DNA from: Chlorocebus sabaeus
Lineage: Eukaryota; Chordata; Mammalia; Primates; Cercopithecidae
DNA: 64,000 bases
Direction: 5' to 3'
NCBI RefSeq assembly: GCF_047675955.1
Contig: NC_132911.1
Location: 74,557,133 to 74,621,132 of the forward strand
A program made the position numbers and the translations under genes. Shown in pieces: positions 46,531 through 57,559 of this stretch. The notes beneath the pieces were generated by a model that was not told where the DNA came from, made no database searches, and saw only the letters and a list, made by a program, of their open reading frames with translations. Each line of letters starts with the position of its first letter. Position 1 is the first letter of the stretch.

Positions 46531-47195
46531 GAAACCACATAAAATGGAGACTAAGGTGCAAGTATATAGTTAAGAGCTACGTTGATGGGTTGAAATATAT
46601 ATTACACGAATTGAGGGCTGAGCAGTCATTGACTGGATTGGACCTTTCAGAGAAGGTTCTAGAGAGCCAAGGAAAGCTTCGTAGAGAAGTGGACACAAGA
46701 CCAGTCTTCAAGGATGAGGGACGGTACTGCAGGCACAAGAAATTCACTCAGCTGGTAATGACTCAGCATCAGTTAGGTCACCATTATCAAAGCGTTTTGA
46801 ATGTGTAGCTGTGACCTAAATAACTTCCCAGAGGTAAATGCATCTTGTAGGTTTACAACAAGCAGTATTATTAAAGTAGTCTATATAAGGAAGCTACTCC
46901 AGAAAGGAATTCAAACCCACACATGATTAAGCAAGAAGGATGAATCATACTCAAAATGGAGGAAATAACTATGCAAGACTTAAATAACTACTGGTGCTTA
47001 GTTTAAAAGGTTTTTTTTTTTAAATTCTCCCCCCAAAACGTTTTCTTTACTCCCCAAATCCAATAAAGTAATTCTATTTAACCTTATCAGTACAAAACTT
47101 ACTGCCAAAGAAAATAATCATAGTATTCATGTTGCTGTATTAGTTATTGCAAAATTGATAAAAGAAGATGCAACAGATAATGTGCTCTCATTAAT
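46531..47195. other. Mostly unique sequence
   Basis: About 46600-46740 weakly resembles the ancient repeat of 24530-24900. A T-run is at 47010-47022. No gene is seen. Confidence 0.35.
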
Positions 47196-47390
47196 ACATA
47201 TGGAATCAGTAATCTTGTAACAGTTTTATCAAGGAGGTGTGATTAATGCCAGTTTGAGGTGGCAGAAGTGAGGTTCAAAACTGACATTAAGCCAAGTACC
47301 TAAGTTCCCGCAGCTTGTAAGTGGCATTACTACTGGGGTTTGAAGTCTGGTCTGTCTGGCTCCATAATACCACCAAGACCTGCCATAAGG
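47196..47390 (+). repeat. MIR SINE
   Basis: GAGGTTCAAAACTGACATTA, AAGTACCTAAGTTCCCGCAG and TTTGAAGTCTGGTCTGTCTG match the MIR core on the plus strand. Confidence 0.65.
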
Positions 47391-47402
47391 AAACTAAGTA
47401 AG

Positions 47403-47789
47403 TGGGGCACGGTGGCTCACGCCTGTAATCTCAGCACTTTGGGAGGCCGAGGTGGGCGGATCACAAGGTCAAGAGATTGAGACTATCCTGGCTAACATGG
47501 TGAAACCCCATCTCTACTAAAAATACAAAAAATTAGCCAGGCATGGTGGCATGCGCCTGTAATCCCAGCACTTTGGGAGGCCAAGGTGGACAGATCACGA
47601 GGTCAGGAGATCCAGACCATCCTGGCTAACACGGTGAAACCTCATCTCTACTAAAAATACAAAAAATTAGCTGGACGTGGCTCAGGCAGGAGAATCCCTT
47701 GAACCCGGGAGGTGGAGGTTGCAGTGAACCGAGATCACGCTACTGCACTCCAGCCTGGATGACAAAGCGAGACTCCGTCTCAGAAAAAA
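47403..47789 (+). mobile_element. Three-arm Alu with a duplicated left arm
   Basis: Left arm (47403 to about 47538), a second left arm (about 47539-47660, recognised by a repeated TGTAATCCCAGCACTTTGGG) and a right arm lacking about 40 bp. One target duplication encloses all three: GGAAACTAAGTAAG at 47389-47402 and GAAACTAAATGAAAG at 47790-47804. Confidence 0.9.
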
Positions 47790-47804
47790 GAAACTAAATG
47801 AAAG

Positions 47805-48270
47805 CAGGTTAAGTAGAAGAAGGAAGCCAGTCTATGATGGTCAACAAATGAACAATACACTCACACATAATAATCTGCCAGGTATACAAAAAGATTCCAT
47901 CTACTATCAGTCTAGGGCACATCACTTCCAGCAAATCTTGCTTTTAATTTTAACAGCACTGCATTATTCACAATACTTAATTTGACCTTTCAGTTTTCTA
48001 TTTTTATACTGATTTTTACATGAAACTTACACATTAGCAAGAGAAGCACTTTAAATCAATCCCAAACAAAACACAAAATGAAAGTCTCTGAGTCAGGAAA
48101 GATTGGGAGGCAAAAGTTTGACCTTGTGAGTTGCATGCATTAGGAGCACTAGCAATCTTTGCCAGCCAGCAGCCAGTAGGCAGAGGGGTAGGGAGTAAAC
48201 GCCAGGATAAGGAGGCAAGACCGCTTCCCAGTTCTCTTGAGTTACACCTCTATTTTATTTTGTTTGAATT
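47805..48270. other. Unique sequence
   Basis: No gene or repeat is recognised. Confidence 0.4.
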
Positions 48271-48401
48271 TTCTTTGGTAGAGATGGGGGTCTTGCTACG
48301 TTGCCAGGGCTGGTCTTCAACTCCTGACCTCAAGTGATCTTTCTACCTCAGCCTCCTAAAACATTGGGCTCACAGGCGTGAGCCATGATGGCACCCAGCC
48401 T
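48271..48401 (-). mobile_element. Alu monomer (FLAM/AluJ left arm)
   Basis: Reverse-oriented single arm ending GCCATGATGGCACCCAGCC. Confidence 0.8.
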
Positions 48402-48807
48402 TGCTGGAATTTTTTAGATCAAATCTGCCCATGTCTTTATAAGAAGCATATTTCAAAGCCAAATACTAGTAATGTTTTTATCAGCCGCTATTTTACATTG
48501 CTCAGGCAGTGTTCTCTTTCACTAATGCTATTAACTGAACATTGGTTCAATTGCTTAGAATGGAAACATATATAACATTTCATATTGTTCTTGACATATA
48601 TCAAAAGAGAAGTGACACTGGATGTGACAGTTCAAAGAAATTCCAATATGGAATACAGCTTTTGCCCCCAATTTTTCCTGTGTTTTCAAATAGAGATGCT
48701 GAGCTTTATTTCTCATACTACTTATTTGTTGGGTCCTGCTCACAGGACAAGAGTGAGGTCAGTATGATATAGGAGTGCTGGGAAGGGAAAAGCGTGGTCC
48801 CTTTAAA
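48402..48807. other. Unique sequence
   Basis: No gene or repeat is recognised. Confidence 0.4.
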
Positions 48808-49915
48808 TGATACGGAATGGGGGAAGGGAAGCGCTGGGTAGAGAAAGGCGGATCCCTGGCTATGGCTCCACCCGCAGGCACTCCTGCTTTCCCGCCCAAA
48901 TGTTGCATTTTCCAAGATCTCCCTGGCCCGCCTTGCCCCCATCCTGGACCTACAAAAACCCAAGACGGCGGGCGCCGTGGCTCATGCCTGTAATCCCAGC
49001 ACTTTGGGAGGCCGAGGCGGGCAGGTCAGGAGGTGAAGAGGTCGAGACCAGCCTGGCTAACATGGTGAAACCCCCTCTCTAATGAAGATACAAAAATTAG
49101 CTGGGCGTGGTGGCAGGCGCGCCTGTAGTCGCAGCTACTTGGGAGGCTGAGATAGGAGAATCACTTGAATCCGGGAGGCGGAGGTTGCAGTAAGCGGAGA
49201 TTGCGTCACTGCACTCCAGCCTGGCGACAGAGACTCCGTCAAAAACAACAACAACAACAAAACAAAACAAAAACCCCCAAGACCCTTGCGGGCAGACACA
49301 CAGCCAGCCAGACATCGAGAGGAGCCCATTGGCAGAAGATGCAAGTGGCTGGTCCTCGAGAGGACGTTGAGAGGAGCATGCCAGCAGAAGAGCACACACC
49401 GACAGGCACCGGCACGCCACCGGAAGGCCATGCACCAGCAGAATGATGCGGGGTTTGACTGGGCAGTCAGATGAGAGCATGGGCCGCCAAGGGGCCCGAC
49501 TCCAGGGGAAAACCATCTCCCTTCTGGCTCCATCTGCTGAGAGCTACTTCTACTCAATAAAACCTTGCACTCCAAGCCCACGTGTAATCCGATTCTTTAG
49601 GTAAGCCAGGGCAAGAAACCCCAGGATACAGAAATCCTTCTGTCCCTGTGATAAGAAAAGGGGTATAATTGAGCTAACACAAACTGCCTATAGACGGCAA
49701 CCTAAAAGGTCACTCTGTAACACACGCCCGCCCACTGGGGCTTCAGGAGCTGCAAATATTTACCCTTAGACACTGCTGTGGGATCGGAGCCCCACAGTCT
49801 GCCCGCCTGTATGCTGCCCTAGAGGTTTGAGCAACAGGGCACTGAAGAAACGAGCCACACCCCATCACACACCCTGCGAGGGGGACAAGGGAACTTTTTC
49901 CATTTCAAGTAGATG
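48808..49915 (+). mobile_element. Solitary ERV1-type LTR (LTR1-like), split by an Alu
   Basis: The GC-rich U3-like part (GGGAAGCGCTGGGTAGAGAA, CTATGGCTCCACCCGCAGG) leads to a CCTACAAAAACCC degraded TATA region. After the Alu come a repetitive R/U5-like part, the poly(A) signal CAATAAAACCTTGCACTCC and a long U5 (GGGGCTTCAGGAGCTGCAAA, GGTTTGAGCAACAGGGC). No internal retroviral region is attached. LTR1 is a recalled identification and the right end is approximate. Confidence 0.72.
48967..49266 (+). mobile_element. Alu SINE inside the LTR
   Basis: Full-length Alu with a (CAA)n-rich tail. Target duplication ACAAAAACCCAAGAC is at 48952-48966 and its copy (with two extra C) at 49267-49283. It separates the LTR's TATA-like region from its downstream half. 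Confidence 0.93.
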
Positions 49916-50070
49916 TCCTGGTGCTGGAGAAGCAGGAAAAACAGGACCTGCGGATACCCAGGAGCCCCGGAACTCTGGCTAGAGTGAGGCCTGAAATCAC
50001 GCTCAAGAGACGCCACAGTTAGAGATAATGGCACCAATTTTTCTCTTTTTTTTTTCATTTTTAATTATTT

Positions 50071-50226
50071 ATTTTTTGTGAACTGGGGTCTGCCTCTGCC
50101 ACCCAGGCTGGAGTACAGTGGTGTGATCATAGCTCACTGCAACCTGGAACTTCTGGGCTCAAATAATTCTCCTGTCTCAGCCCCTGAAGTTACTGGGATT
50201 ATAGGCAGGAACCACTGCTACTGGGT
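50071..50226 (-). mobile_element. Alu monomer fragment
   Basis: Reverse-oriented single arm (GTGAACTGGGGTCTGCCTC to AACCACTGCTACTGGG), diverged. Confidence 0.8.
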
Positions 50227-50372
50227 TTACTTTTTAAATTGTAGTAAAATACACATCACATAAAATTTACCATCCTAATCATTTTTAAGTATACAGTTCA
50301 GAGGTATTAAATACACTTAAAATGTTGTTCTACCAACACCACCATCCACCTCTGTAATTCTTTTCATCTTGC
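50227..50372 (-). mobile_element. Old L1 (L1M) 3' UTR, left part
   Basis: ACATAAAATTTACCATCCTA, TAAGTATACAGTTCAGAGG and CTTTTCATCTTGC are reverse-complement L1M text. It resumes at 51229 after the LTR insertion. Confidence 0.75.
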
Positions 50373-51228
50373 TGTTAAAATTATGAGAGGCCATTGTTTT
50401 GGACCTAGGCCAAATCAGATCAGACCTCTTTCTGCACTAGGCCCCAACAGACCAGACCAAACCAAAATGGAGTCACTCATGCTAAATGAGACATAATCAA
50501 AATGAAACTAAGGAAGCTGCAAAGCTTTGCTGCCATTTTTAGGTTTACTACTTTCCTAATTCAGCGATTTCTTGGTTACAACAAAAACAGACCAGTTTTT
50601 TTTTTTTCATCACCTGAAAACGGGAGATTCCAGCATAAAGAGGTCCCTTCTAACCCTTACCAAAAAACAAAACAAACAAAACCCTGAAGTCCTTGTTCTC
50701 ACATTTAAAAACTCACTGTTTTGCTATTTCCCACTGAGATTTGAGACCAAATAAGTACACTGACAATGGTGACAGAGTGACATCAATGTCTAAAGTTTTG
50801 GCCAATCAAAATTGAGAGGTTGACCAAAAGGGGGCAATTGTTTAATTAAAGTTTTGCCTAATGCTGCCTCCTTACATATTTTAAGTTTGGTCTAAAGGTT
50901 TCTCCATACATAGTGAACTGTAACCTGACTGGAGGTGTAAACAGACTGTAACCTACTCTTGTGCCAATCATCCACTTTTGGCCAATCGTAGGTGGCCAAC
51001 TGATCGAACGTGTTCAACACCCAGCTGTAACCAATCTGGCTGTTTCTGTACCTCACGTGTGTTTTCTGTATGTCACTTTCATTTTTCTGTCCATAAATCC
51101 TCTCTGACCACGAGGCAGTGCCAGAGTTGCTCCAAACTTTTTGAGGGAGGCGGGGGTCTGCCTGGTTCTTGAATTGTTCTTTGCTCAATTAAACTCTGTT
51201 AAATTGTTTAAAGTTTTTTTTTTTTATG
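50373..51228 (+). mobile_element. Solitary LTR inserted in the L1M, family unassigned
   Basis: 856 bp inserted between L1M pieces, with a 4-bp TTGC on each side (50369-50372 and 51229-51232), the length typical of ERV1. LTR-like features: TG start, CCAATC boxes near 50973-51030, CCATAAATCC as a TATA-like site, and TGCTCAATTAAACTCTG near the end. The terminal CA is not evident after a T-run. Confidence 0.65.
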
Positions 51229-51350
51229 TTGCAAAACTGAAATTGTACATTAAACACTAACTCTCCATTCCCTTCTCCCCCCAGCCCCTGACAACCACCA
51301 TTCTACTTTCTGTTTCTATGATTTTGATTACTCAAAGTATTATTGGTACC
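51229..51350 (-). mobile_element. Old L1 (L1M) 3' UTR, right part
   Basis: GCAAAACTGAAATTGTACAT, CCCAGCCCCTGACAACCACC and TTTCTATGATTTTGATTAC complete the element begun at 50227. Confidence 0.75.
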
Positions 51351-51390
51351 CCTTTATGTGGCACCTTGGTGACTGAAGACCAGGTTCAGG

Positions 51391-51732
51391 GAGGTTTTTG
51401 CGTTTGGGGTTTTGTTTTTTGGTTTTGTTTGTTTGTTTGTTTTGTTTTTGTTTGAGACAGGGTCTCACTCTGTCACCCAGGGTGGAGTGAGTGGTGTGAT
51501 CACAGCTCACTGCAGCCTTGAGCTTCTGGGCTGAAGCGATTCGCCCACCTCAGCCTCCTGAGTAGCTGGGACTATGTGCATGTGCACCATGCCCAACTAA
51601 TTTTTAAATTTTTTGTAGAGGTGTGGTGTCTCACTGTGTGGCCAGGCTGGTCTCAGACTCCTTGCCACAAGCAGTCTTCTCACCTCAGCCTCTCAGAGTG
51701 CTGAGATGACAGGTATAAGCCACCAGGCCTCG
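51391..51732 (-). mobile_element. AluJ-type SINE
   Basis: Reverse-oriented with an extended G/T-rich tail. Target duplication CCAGGTTCAGG at 51380-51390 and 51733-51743. Confidence 0.9.
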
Positions 51733-51825
51733 CCAGGTTCAGGTTCCTAATGTTGGTTATCTATCTATGAATACCAACGTGCAGCAGTGGTAATTATAGT
51801 AAAACCTACTATAATTTTTTAGATC

Positions 51826-52128
51826 TTTTTTTTTTTAAGACAGAGTCTTGCTCTGTTGCCTAGACTGCAGTGCAGAGTGGCACGATCTCGGCTCACTGAA
51901 ACCTCTGTCTCCTGGGTTCAAGCTATTCTTCTGCCTCAGCCACCTGTAGCTGGAAGTACAGGCATGTGCCACCACACCCAGATAAAATTTTTTTTTTTTC
52001 GTATTTTTAGTAGAAACAGGTTTTCACCATGTTGGCCAGGCTGGTCTTGAACTCCAGACCTCAAGTGATCTGCCCGCCTTGGCTTCCCAAAGTGCTGGGA
52101 TTACAGGCGTGAGCCACCGCGCCTGGCC
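51826..52128 (-). mobile_element. AluSx-type SINE
   Basis: Reverse-oriented full Alu ending GAGCCACCGCGCCTGGCC. Confidence 0.92.
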
Positions 52129-52432
52129 TGATTTTCATATATATTACATATTTTATACATATATATTTAATATAATTTTCAACATCTGAGCATTATTATA
52201 TTACAGTTTTCAAGATCTTAGCATTATCATAATATCCTTTTTATTTTGTCTTAAGCCTCTACTGCCAGTTCTAAAAACTGGTAGAATAAAAACCTTAGGT
52301 ACTAAGTTATACTTTATTGTTTACCATTTTCTCTAATTTATTATTTCAACTCAGAGTCACAAAAGAACACAAAAAGCTCGTTCAAACACAGTGGTAATAT
52401 GACAGCGAGTAGCGCTTGAGAAACAAGCCACT

Positions 52433-52728
52433 GAAGCCAGACACAGGGGCTCACACCTGTAATTCCAGCACTTTGGGAGGCTGAGGTGGGAGGATCGCTT
52501 GAGCTCAGGAGTTCGAGACTAACCTGAGCAACCTGGCAAAACCCAGTATCTACAAAAAAATACAAAAAAGCTATTTAGCTGGGCATGGTGATGAGTGCCT
52601 GTATTCCCAGCCATTCTAGAGGCTCAGGCAAGAGGATGGCTTGAACCCAGGAGGCGAAGGTTGCAGTGAGCCAAGATCATGCCACTATACTCCAGCTTGG
52701 ACAACAGGGCAAGACCCTAAGAGAAACA
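52433..52728 (+). mobile_element. Alu SINE
   Basis: Plus-strand full Alu. Flanks AAACAAGCCACT (52421-52432) and AACAAGCCACC (52730-52740) are the target duplication. Confidence 0.9.
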
Positions 52729-52740
52729 AAACAAGCCACC

Positions 52741-54950
52741 TTTCCTTGTGGATTATATTGCTAGGCAATTTACTATATGTGGAAATACAGTGTATCAACT
52801 ATTGTTTTCTCCCAGAGACAGTGCTGTAACAGAAGGGTAAAGTTCCTGACCTAGGGCCTTATGCCAACTTTTACTAAATGCAGGACTTAATAAACTATAA
52901 ATGATATATTTTAGTTTCATAGCATAAAGCTTTCTAACACACATAAATCAATTAAGTAGTGCTACAAGTAGTCAATAAACATAAAATCCATTTAATATGG
53001 TGCAGTCTCTTTGACCACATCTTCCTGCCAACTATTACACTGAAGCAAAACAACTCCAATGGGCAGGCTTATTCGTTTTATGGATTTCAGGATGATTTCC
53101 TTGAGGACATTTTGACAAGTATACTGAAGGAAAGTTTGGAGCAGTTATGTGATGCTGTTCTGGAAAAGAAAGAAAACTGAACTCAGGAGTGATTACTTGC
53201 CATTCTCTCGTTCTCTGATAGTCAATTTTCCTGTCATAAAACCTAGGGATTAGAACTAATCGCAGCCCACTAGTGTGGTTAAGGTTGGGATTCGTTTTCT
53301 CAAAAGGGGAGAACAACATATGTTCATGTGAGAAACTGCCTGTTTACGTGTCAGAAGTTACAACATGGGTGTAATTGGCAGAGGGCTGTAAGTGTGAATG
53401 GCTATGAGTACAAATCACTGTAAAGATTGCTTGCATGATTTCCCCCTCCAATTTATCGCTGAGTGGAAGAAACATGCGCGGGGAGATCTTGGTTCTTGAC
53501 ATCCCGGTTAATAAATTCAAGGCAAAAATGGGCAGACTCACAGAAGGCCTGAGAGTCCTGAACTAGACCTTCAAATCATCCTAAATGTCACGTCAGACTA
53601 CTGTTCTGTGACAAGAAATGGTCAGTTATCTGTTAAGAACCCAATAAACGTCACACAAAGTGGATCTCTAATAATTATTCTCCAAATCTTGTGATAAAAT
53701 TCCGAGCTTTATGTCAAGCCAGCCCTGTGTGGCAGGACACCGTGAGCAGTACAATTTGTTCTAACTCAGGTTGAGGGATAAAAGAAACCACTCATTTAAT
53801 CTTGTATTACATCAAAATTGATTTGGTCAAAAGTCACAAATTAGTTCAGTCATTTTTGACAGCATGGTTTTTATCAGAGGACCAAAAGCTTGGTTAAGTG
53901 ATGGGAGAGAAGGGGAGAAGATTTTGTTTCCAATCTTGGGAAAAAGACCTGTGCATCAAAATTATTCAGCTATTATTTTCAGATAGCGTTGTGTTCACAA
54001 TAACTCTCCTAGAGCTGTGTTTATTTTTTGCAGAATGCGTTCTGTCAGTTATATTGATCTTAAAAGGCTTAGTTATTCCTTTCCTTGCTGTGCAACCAAC
54101 TCCACCAAAGTTGTGTTTATCTCTGCTTGTTTTCTAATCCAGTGGAACCAAGGAGGGAAGATGGTCAGGTATGACAAGATTTCCCCGTGAAATGGAAACT
54201 GCTGTTTATCTAGTATGTTGCAAAAGTGGTAGTCTTGCTCTCTAATCACCTAAAACATACCTGAAAGCAAGAAGGTTCTCTCCTAAAAACCGGTAAACAC
54301 AATGTCACAAACCAACCTGTCTGCCATAAAGGCACTGGTGATGTCCAGAACATGTCCTTCAGGAGGTCAAACAAGTGACACTCTCAGATTCTGAAAGTGG
54401 AGAGCCACCACCCCTTTAGGCCCTTCTAAGTATGGAGGAGAGGAAGTGAACCAGTGATTAGTTTTGCTTCTTTAGAAAATCCAGCTTTTTTTCAGATTAT
54501 TTCTTTTTTGCCGTCATCCCAGAGAGTAAAATTCCTTTGAAACAAGGAAGCATTTCTTTCAAGAACACCTTTATCTCCTTTAGCTTTTGTTTTCTGATAG
54601 TCAACTCCACCCATTGTTTCACTTGACAAGTAAGGGAAAGAAAGATTTTTTTTAACTCGTCTAAAGAAGGAAAACCTGTGTGAATGGATCTTGAAACCAG
54701 TGGAGTGGATGGCCACTGTGGACAGGACTAGGAGCAAAGAGGTGCACTAAAGCCAGCCTTTACATGGGGCCGCCCTACCCAAATTCAAAATCTGTTTAAC
54801 CACCAACTCGCCATAAGCAAGAAGATAAGTCCTTTAAGCAAAGCAATGGAACTCATTAAGAGGTACTTTTAAGACATCTCTCAAATGTACACAATAAGCT
54901 GTATTAAGGATCATGAAATAATAATATCTACCATTTACTGGCACTATGTT
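52741..54950. other. Repeat-poor unique block
   Basis: 2.2 kb without recognised repeats. A 73-codon open frame at 52959-53180 ends in an acidic, leucine-rich stretch (DDFLEDILTSILKESLEQL) that is amphipathic-looking, preceded in frame by a TTTCAG. It is not recognised as a known protein and may be chance. Confidence 0.4.
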
Positions 54951-55168
54951 GCCAGCCTGGGCAACATAGTGAAACCTTGTTTCTACAAAAAATAAAAGAT
55001 TAGCCAGGTATGGTGGTCTGCCTGCAGTCCCAGCCACTTGGGAGGCTGGGGTGGGAGGATCACTTGAGCCCAGGGATTTGAGGCTGCAGTGAGCTATGAT
55101 CATGCCACTGCACCGCAGCCTGTGTAAGAGGGTGAGTCTCTGTCTCAAAAACAAAAACCAAAAAAATC
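54951..55168 (+). mobile_element. Alu SINE, 5'-truncated
   Basis: It starts at GCCAGCCTGGGCAACATAG and runs through the right arm to an A-rich tail. Confidence 0.87.
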
Positions 55169-55171
55169 ATC

Positions 55172-55273
55172 TGGAGAGTGTGTTGAAGCTCAGATTGCTG
55201 CCTCTCCCATCCCCTGGAGTTCCCAGGTGATGGTAATGCTGCTGGTCCAGGAACTACACTTTGAAACCACTGG
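55172..55273 (-). repeat. MER20-like hAT-Charlie fragment
   Basis: TCCCAGGTGATGGTAATGCT, GCTGGTCCAGGAAC and CACTTTGAAACCACTGG are the reverse-oriented MER20 end. Confidence 0.7.
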
Positions 55274-55335
55274 CCTAGACTGTTATCTAGCTTACCTCTT
55301 CATCTCTCCACCAGTAACCTCATCATTTTCTAATC

Positions 55336-55512
55336 CAGGGATCAACAAACCCTGGCCCTTTGAGCCAAATCAAGCCCACAGGTTGTTTTCATAAATAAAA
55401 TGTTATTGGAACACAGCCATGCCCATGTGTTTACACATTGTTCATGACAGAGATCGCATGACCCACAAAGCCTAAAATGTTTATGATCTGACCCTTTATA
55501 GAAAAAAATTAT
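55336..55512 (-). repeat. MER58-like hAT-Charlie element
   Basis: CAGGGATCAACAAAC start, ATTGGAACACAGCCATGCCC, CACAAAGCCTAAAATG and CTGACCCTTTATAGAAAAA. It is the same family as 9327-10195, in opposite orientation. Confidence 0.75.
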
Positions 55513-55514
55513 TT

Positions 55515-55935
55515 TGGACCTCATCTTTACCATGCTACAAAAATGGTGTTGCCAAAAATACACCCATCCAGTCACCCTCTAACTTAAAAGATGGTTTCTC
55601 ATCACCTACGTAGTCAAGTCCCATGTTTTCTGTGGTGTGACAACCTGTCCAACTCTGTTTTACCTATCTCTTTGTACCCTATCCAATAACTTAACCATCC
55701 TGAACTTCTTCGTTTTTTTCAAACAGTTCAAATCCTCACTGGTTTCCAAGTCTTCCCACATCTTGTGTCTCTATGTACAATATCCTTCTCTCACTTCTTC
55801 GCAGGATGAGCAACCACATCACATGAGTTTCATTTTTTTTCTTAGATCTACCTCATTTGTCAGTTTATTTTTTGGGATTTCAACTATTCACTCTGTCTGT
55901 CACTCAGAGACAGGGAGAATGAGGACAATACTGCC
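55515..55935 (+). repeat. LINE2 fragment
   Basis: GTAGTCAAGTCCCATGTTTT, TTGTACCCTATCCAATAAC and CTCCTTCTC-like text follow L2 upstream of its 3' end; moderately convincing. Confidence 0.45.
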
Positions 55936-56278
55936 TGCCCATTCATTCCACGTAATGAGTTTACGTTTGTGAACGAACGTGAGATGTGAGATTTTACCCT
56001 ACCATTCCTTCAGTCCACTCAGACTCCCGGTTCCTGTCCTGCCTTAGTGTGAGGCTCTCACCACAGAGGGTGTAATCCCAGTGTTGAAGGATGACCGTTT
56101 TTCATACAACAGAGCCAATAAACACAAGCCAACTTCTGCATCTGGTGCTCAAAGAAGCAGCAGCAATCTGTTCCAAAGCTGGAGGAAAACTGGCTGTGTG
56201 GGGCTTACTGGATACTGGATATCTAGATACTAAATACCTAGGTGCTGTACTTTATGGGTGATTTAAGGGTTCACTTCA
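55936..56278. other. Unique sequence
   Basis: No gene or repeat is recognised. ACGTTTGTGAACGAACGT at 55962-55979 is a short imperfect palindrome. Confidence 0.4.
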
Positions 56279-56292
56279 AACATCAGCATTTA

Positions 56293-56613
56293 TTTGTTTA
56301 TATTTTATTATTATTATTTTTTAATTTTTTGAGATGGAGTTTTGCTCTTGTTGTCCAGGCTGGAGTGCAATGGCACCATCTCAGCTCACTGCAACCACTG
56401 CCTCCCAGGTTTAAGTGGTTCTCCTGCCTCAGCCTCCCGAGTACCTGGGACTACAGGCGCATGCTGTCATGCCCGGCTAGGTTTTGTATTTTTAGTAGAG
56501 ACGGGGTTTCACCATGTTGGCCATGCTGGTCTCGAATTCCTGACCTTAGGTGATCCACCTGCCTTGGCCTCCCAAAGTGCTGGGATTACAGGCGTGAGCC
56601 ACTGCACCTGGCC
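56293..56613 (-). mobile_element. AluSx-type SINE
   Basis: Reverse-oriented with exact target duplication AACATCAGCATTTA at 56279-56292 and 56614-56627. Confidence 0.95.
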
Positions 56614-56659
56614 AACATCAGCATTTAGAACCTAAATCCTAAATAAAATCTAACTCACT

Positions 56660-57260
56660 CTTTAAACTTTGGCGCAAATGTCGTCTCTTCTCATTTGCTC
56701 TGATGTGGGTCAGTCTTCCTTTGTGCTTCTGTAAATACCATAGTTCCTTCAGTCATTTGCACATATCTGTGTTATAAGGTTGAACTGTAATTATTTATTT
56801 AATTTTCAGTCTGTCTCCATTAGGCAGTGAGCTCTCCAAAGACAAAGACATATTATTTATTTAGCAAGTTTTTAGAGATGGGGTCTTGCTAAGTTGCCCA
56901 GGCTGGAGTGCAGTGGCTACTCATATTTGAGATCCCACTACTAATTAGCACAGAAATTTTGATCTACTTCATTTCTTACCTGGGCCAGTTCACCTCTCCT
57001 TAGGCAACCTAGTGGGCCTCACTCCTGGGAGTGATGCCAGTTTTGTGTAGACACCCAATGAGCATAGCTCACTACAGCCCAGAAGTTCTGGGCTCAAGCA
57101 GTCCTCCTGCCTAAGGTCTCAAGTATCTGGGACTATAGGTACATACCACCATGTCCAGCAACAAAGACATATTTTAGTTAGCCTGTGTTTGTGTCTGTCT
57201 CAATACCTAGCCTAAGTATAAACATTCAGCAAATGTCTATTGATGAAATGGATGAAGTCC
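56660..57260 (+). repeat. LINE2 3' region, interrupted by a 7SL retrocopy
   Basis: The left part (to 56854) includes TTAGGCAGTGAGCTCTCCAA. The right part (from 57161) includes AATACCTAGCCTAAGTATAA and CAGCAAATGTCTATTGATGA. The 7SL pseudogene occupies 56855-57160. Confidence 0.75.
56855..57160 (-). pseudogene. RN7SL: Full-length 7SL RNA (SRP RNA) pseudogene
   Basis: The minus strand runs from the 7SL 5' end (TGGACATGGTGGTATGTACC) through the GAACTTCTGGGCTGTAGTGA region. It continues into the S domain that Alu lacks (AGGTTGCCTAAGGAGAGGTG, CTGGCCCAGGTAAGAAATG, TAGTAGTGGGATCTCA) and the 3' Alu domain to CATCTCT (56874). That makes about 286 nt against 299-300 in the functional RNA. Perfect target duplication ACAAAGACATATT (56842-56854 and 57161-57173) and an A-rich tail prove retroposition. 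Substitutions throughout and loss of flanking promoter elements make it almost surely inactive. 7SL is the RNA scaffold of the signal recognition particle and the ancestor of Alu. Confidence 0.95.
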
Positions 57261-57559
57261 CACCTCCCATTTTAGACCACTTGCCCTTCTCAGAAATGAT
57301 CTATGAACTCCCACTGAATGTTTAGTTAATGTCCATGGTTTATCATTTCAATGCATTTTAATTCTTCCAGTATTCATTTTTCTTCTCCACTAGATTTAAG
57401 CATAGTCATAGCAGAATAAATATGCTCACCCCATCATGAAAAAAAAAAAATTTGTTAATGAATTGATTACTACTTTGAGTATGATATGTTTTAAAGATGA
57501 AGAGAAACTAATCAAGTTAGTTTTTATTTGGTCAGAGACTTATTTGTGCCTGCTTATCT
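57261..57559. other. Unique AT-rich sequence
   Basis: An A-run is at 57439-57450. No gene is seen. Confidence 0.4.

Noticed and set aside
49097..49581. Overlapping minus-strand open frames up to 148 codons
   Set aside because: They arise from the Alu and the GC-rich LTR read backwards.
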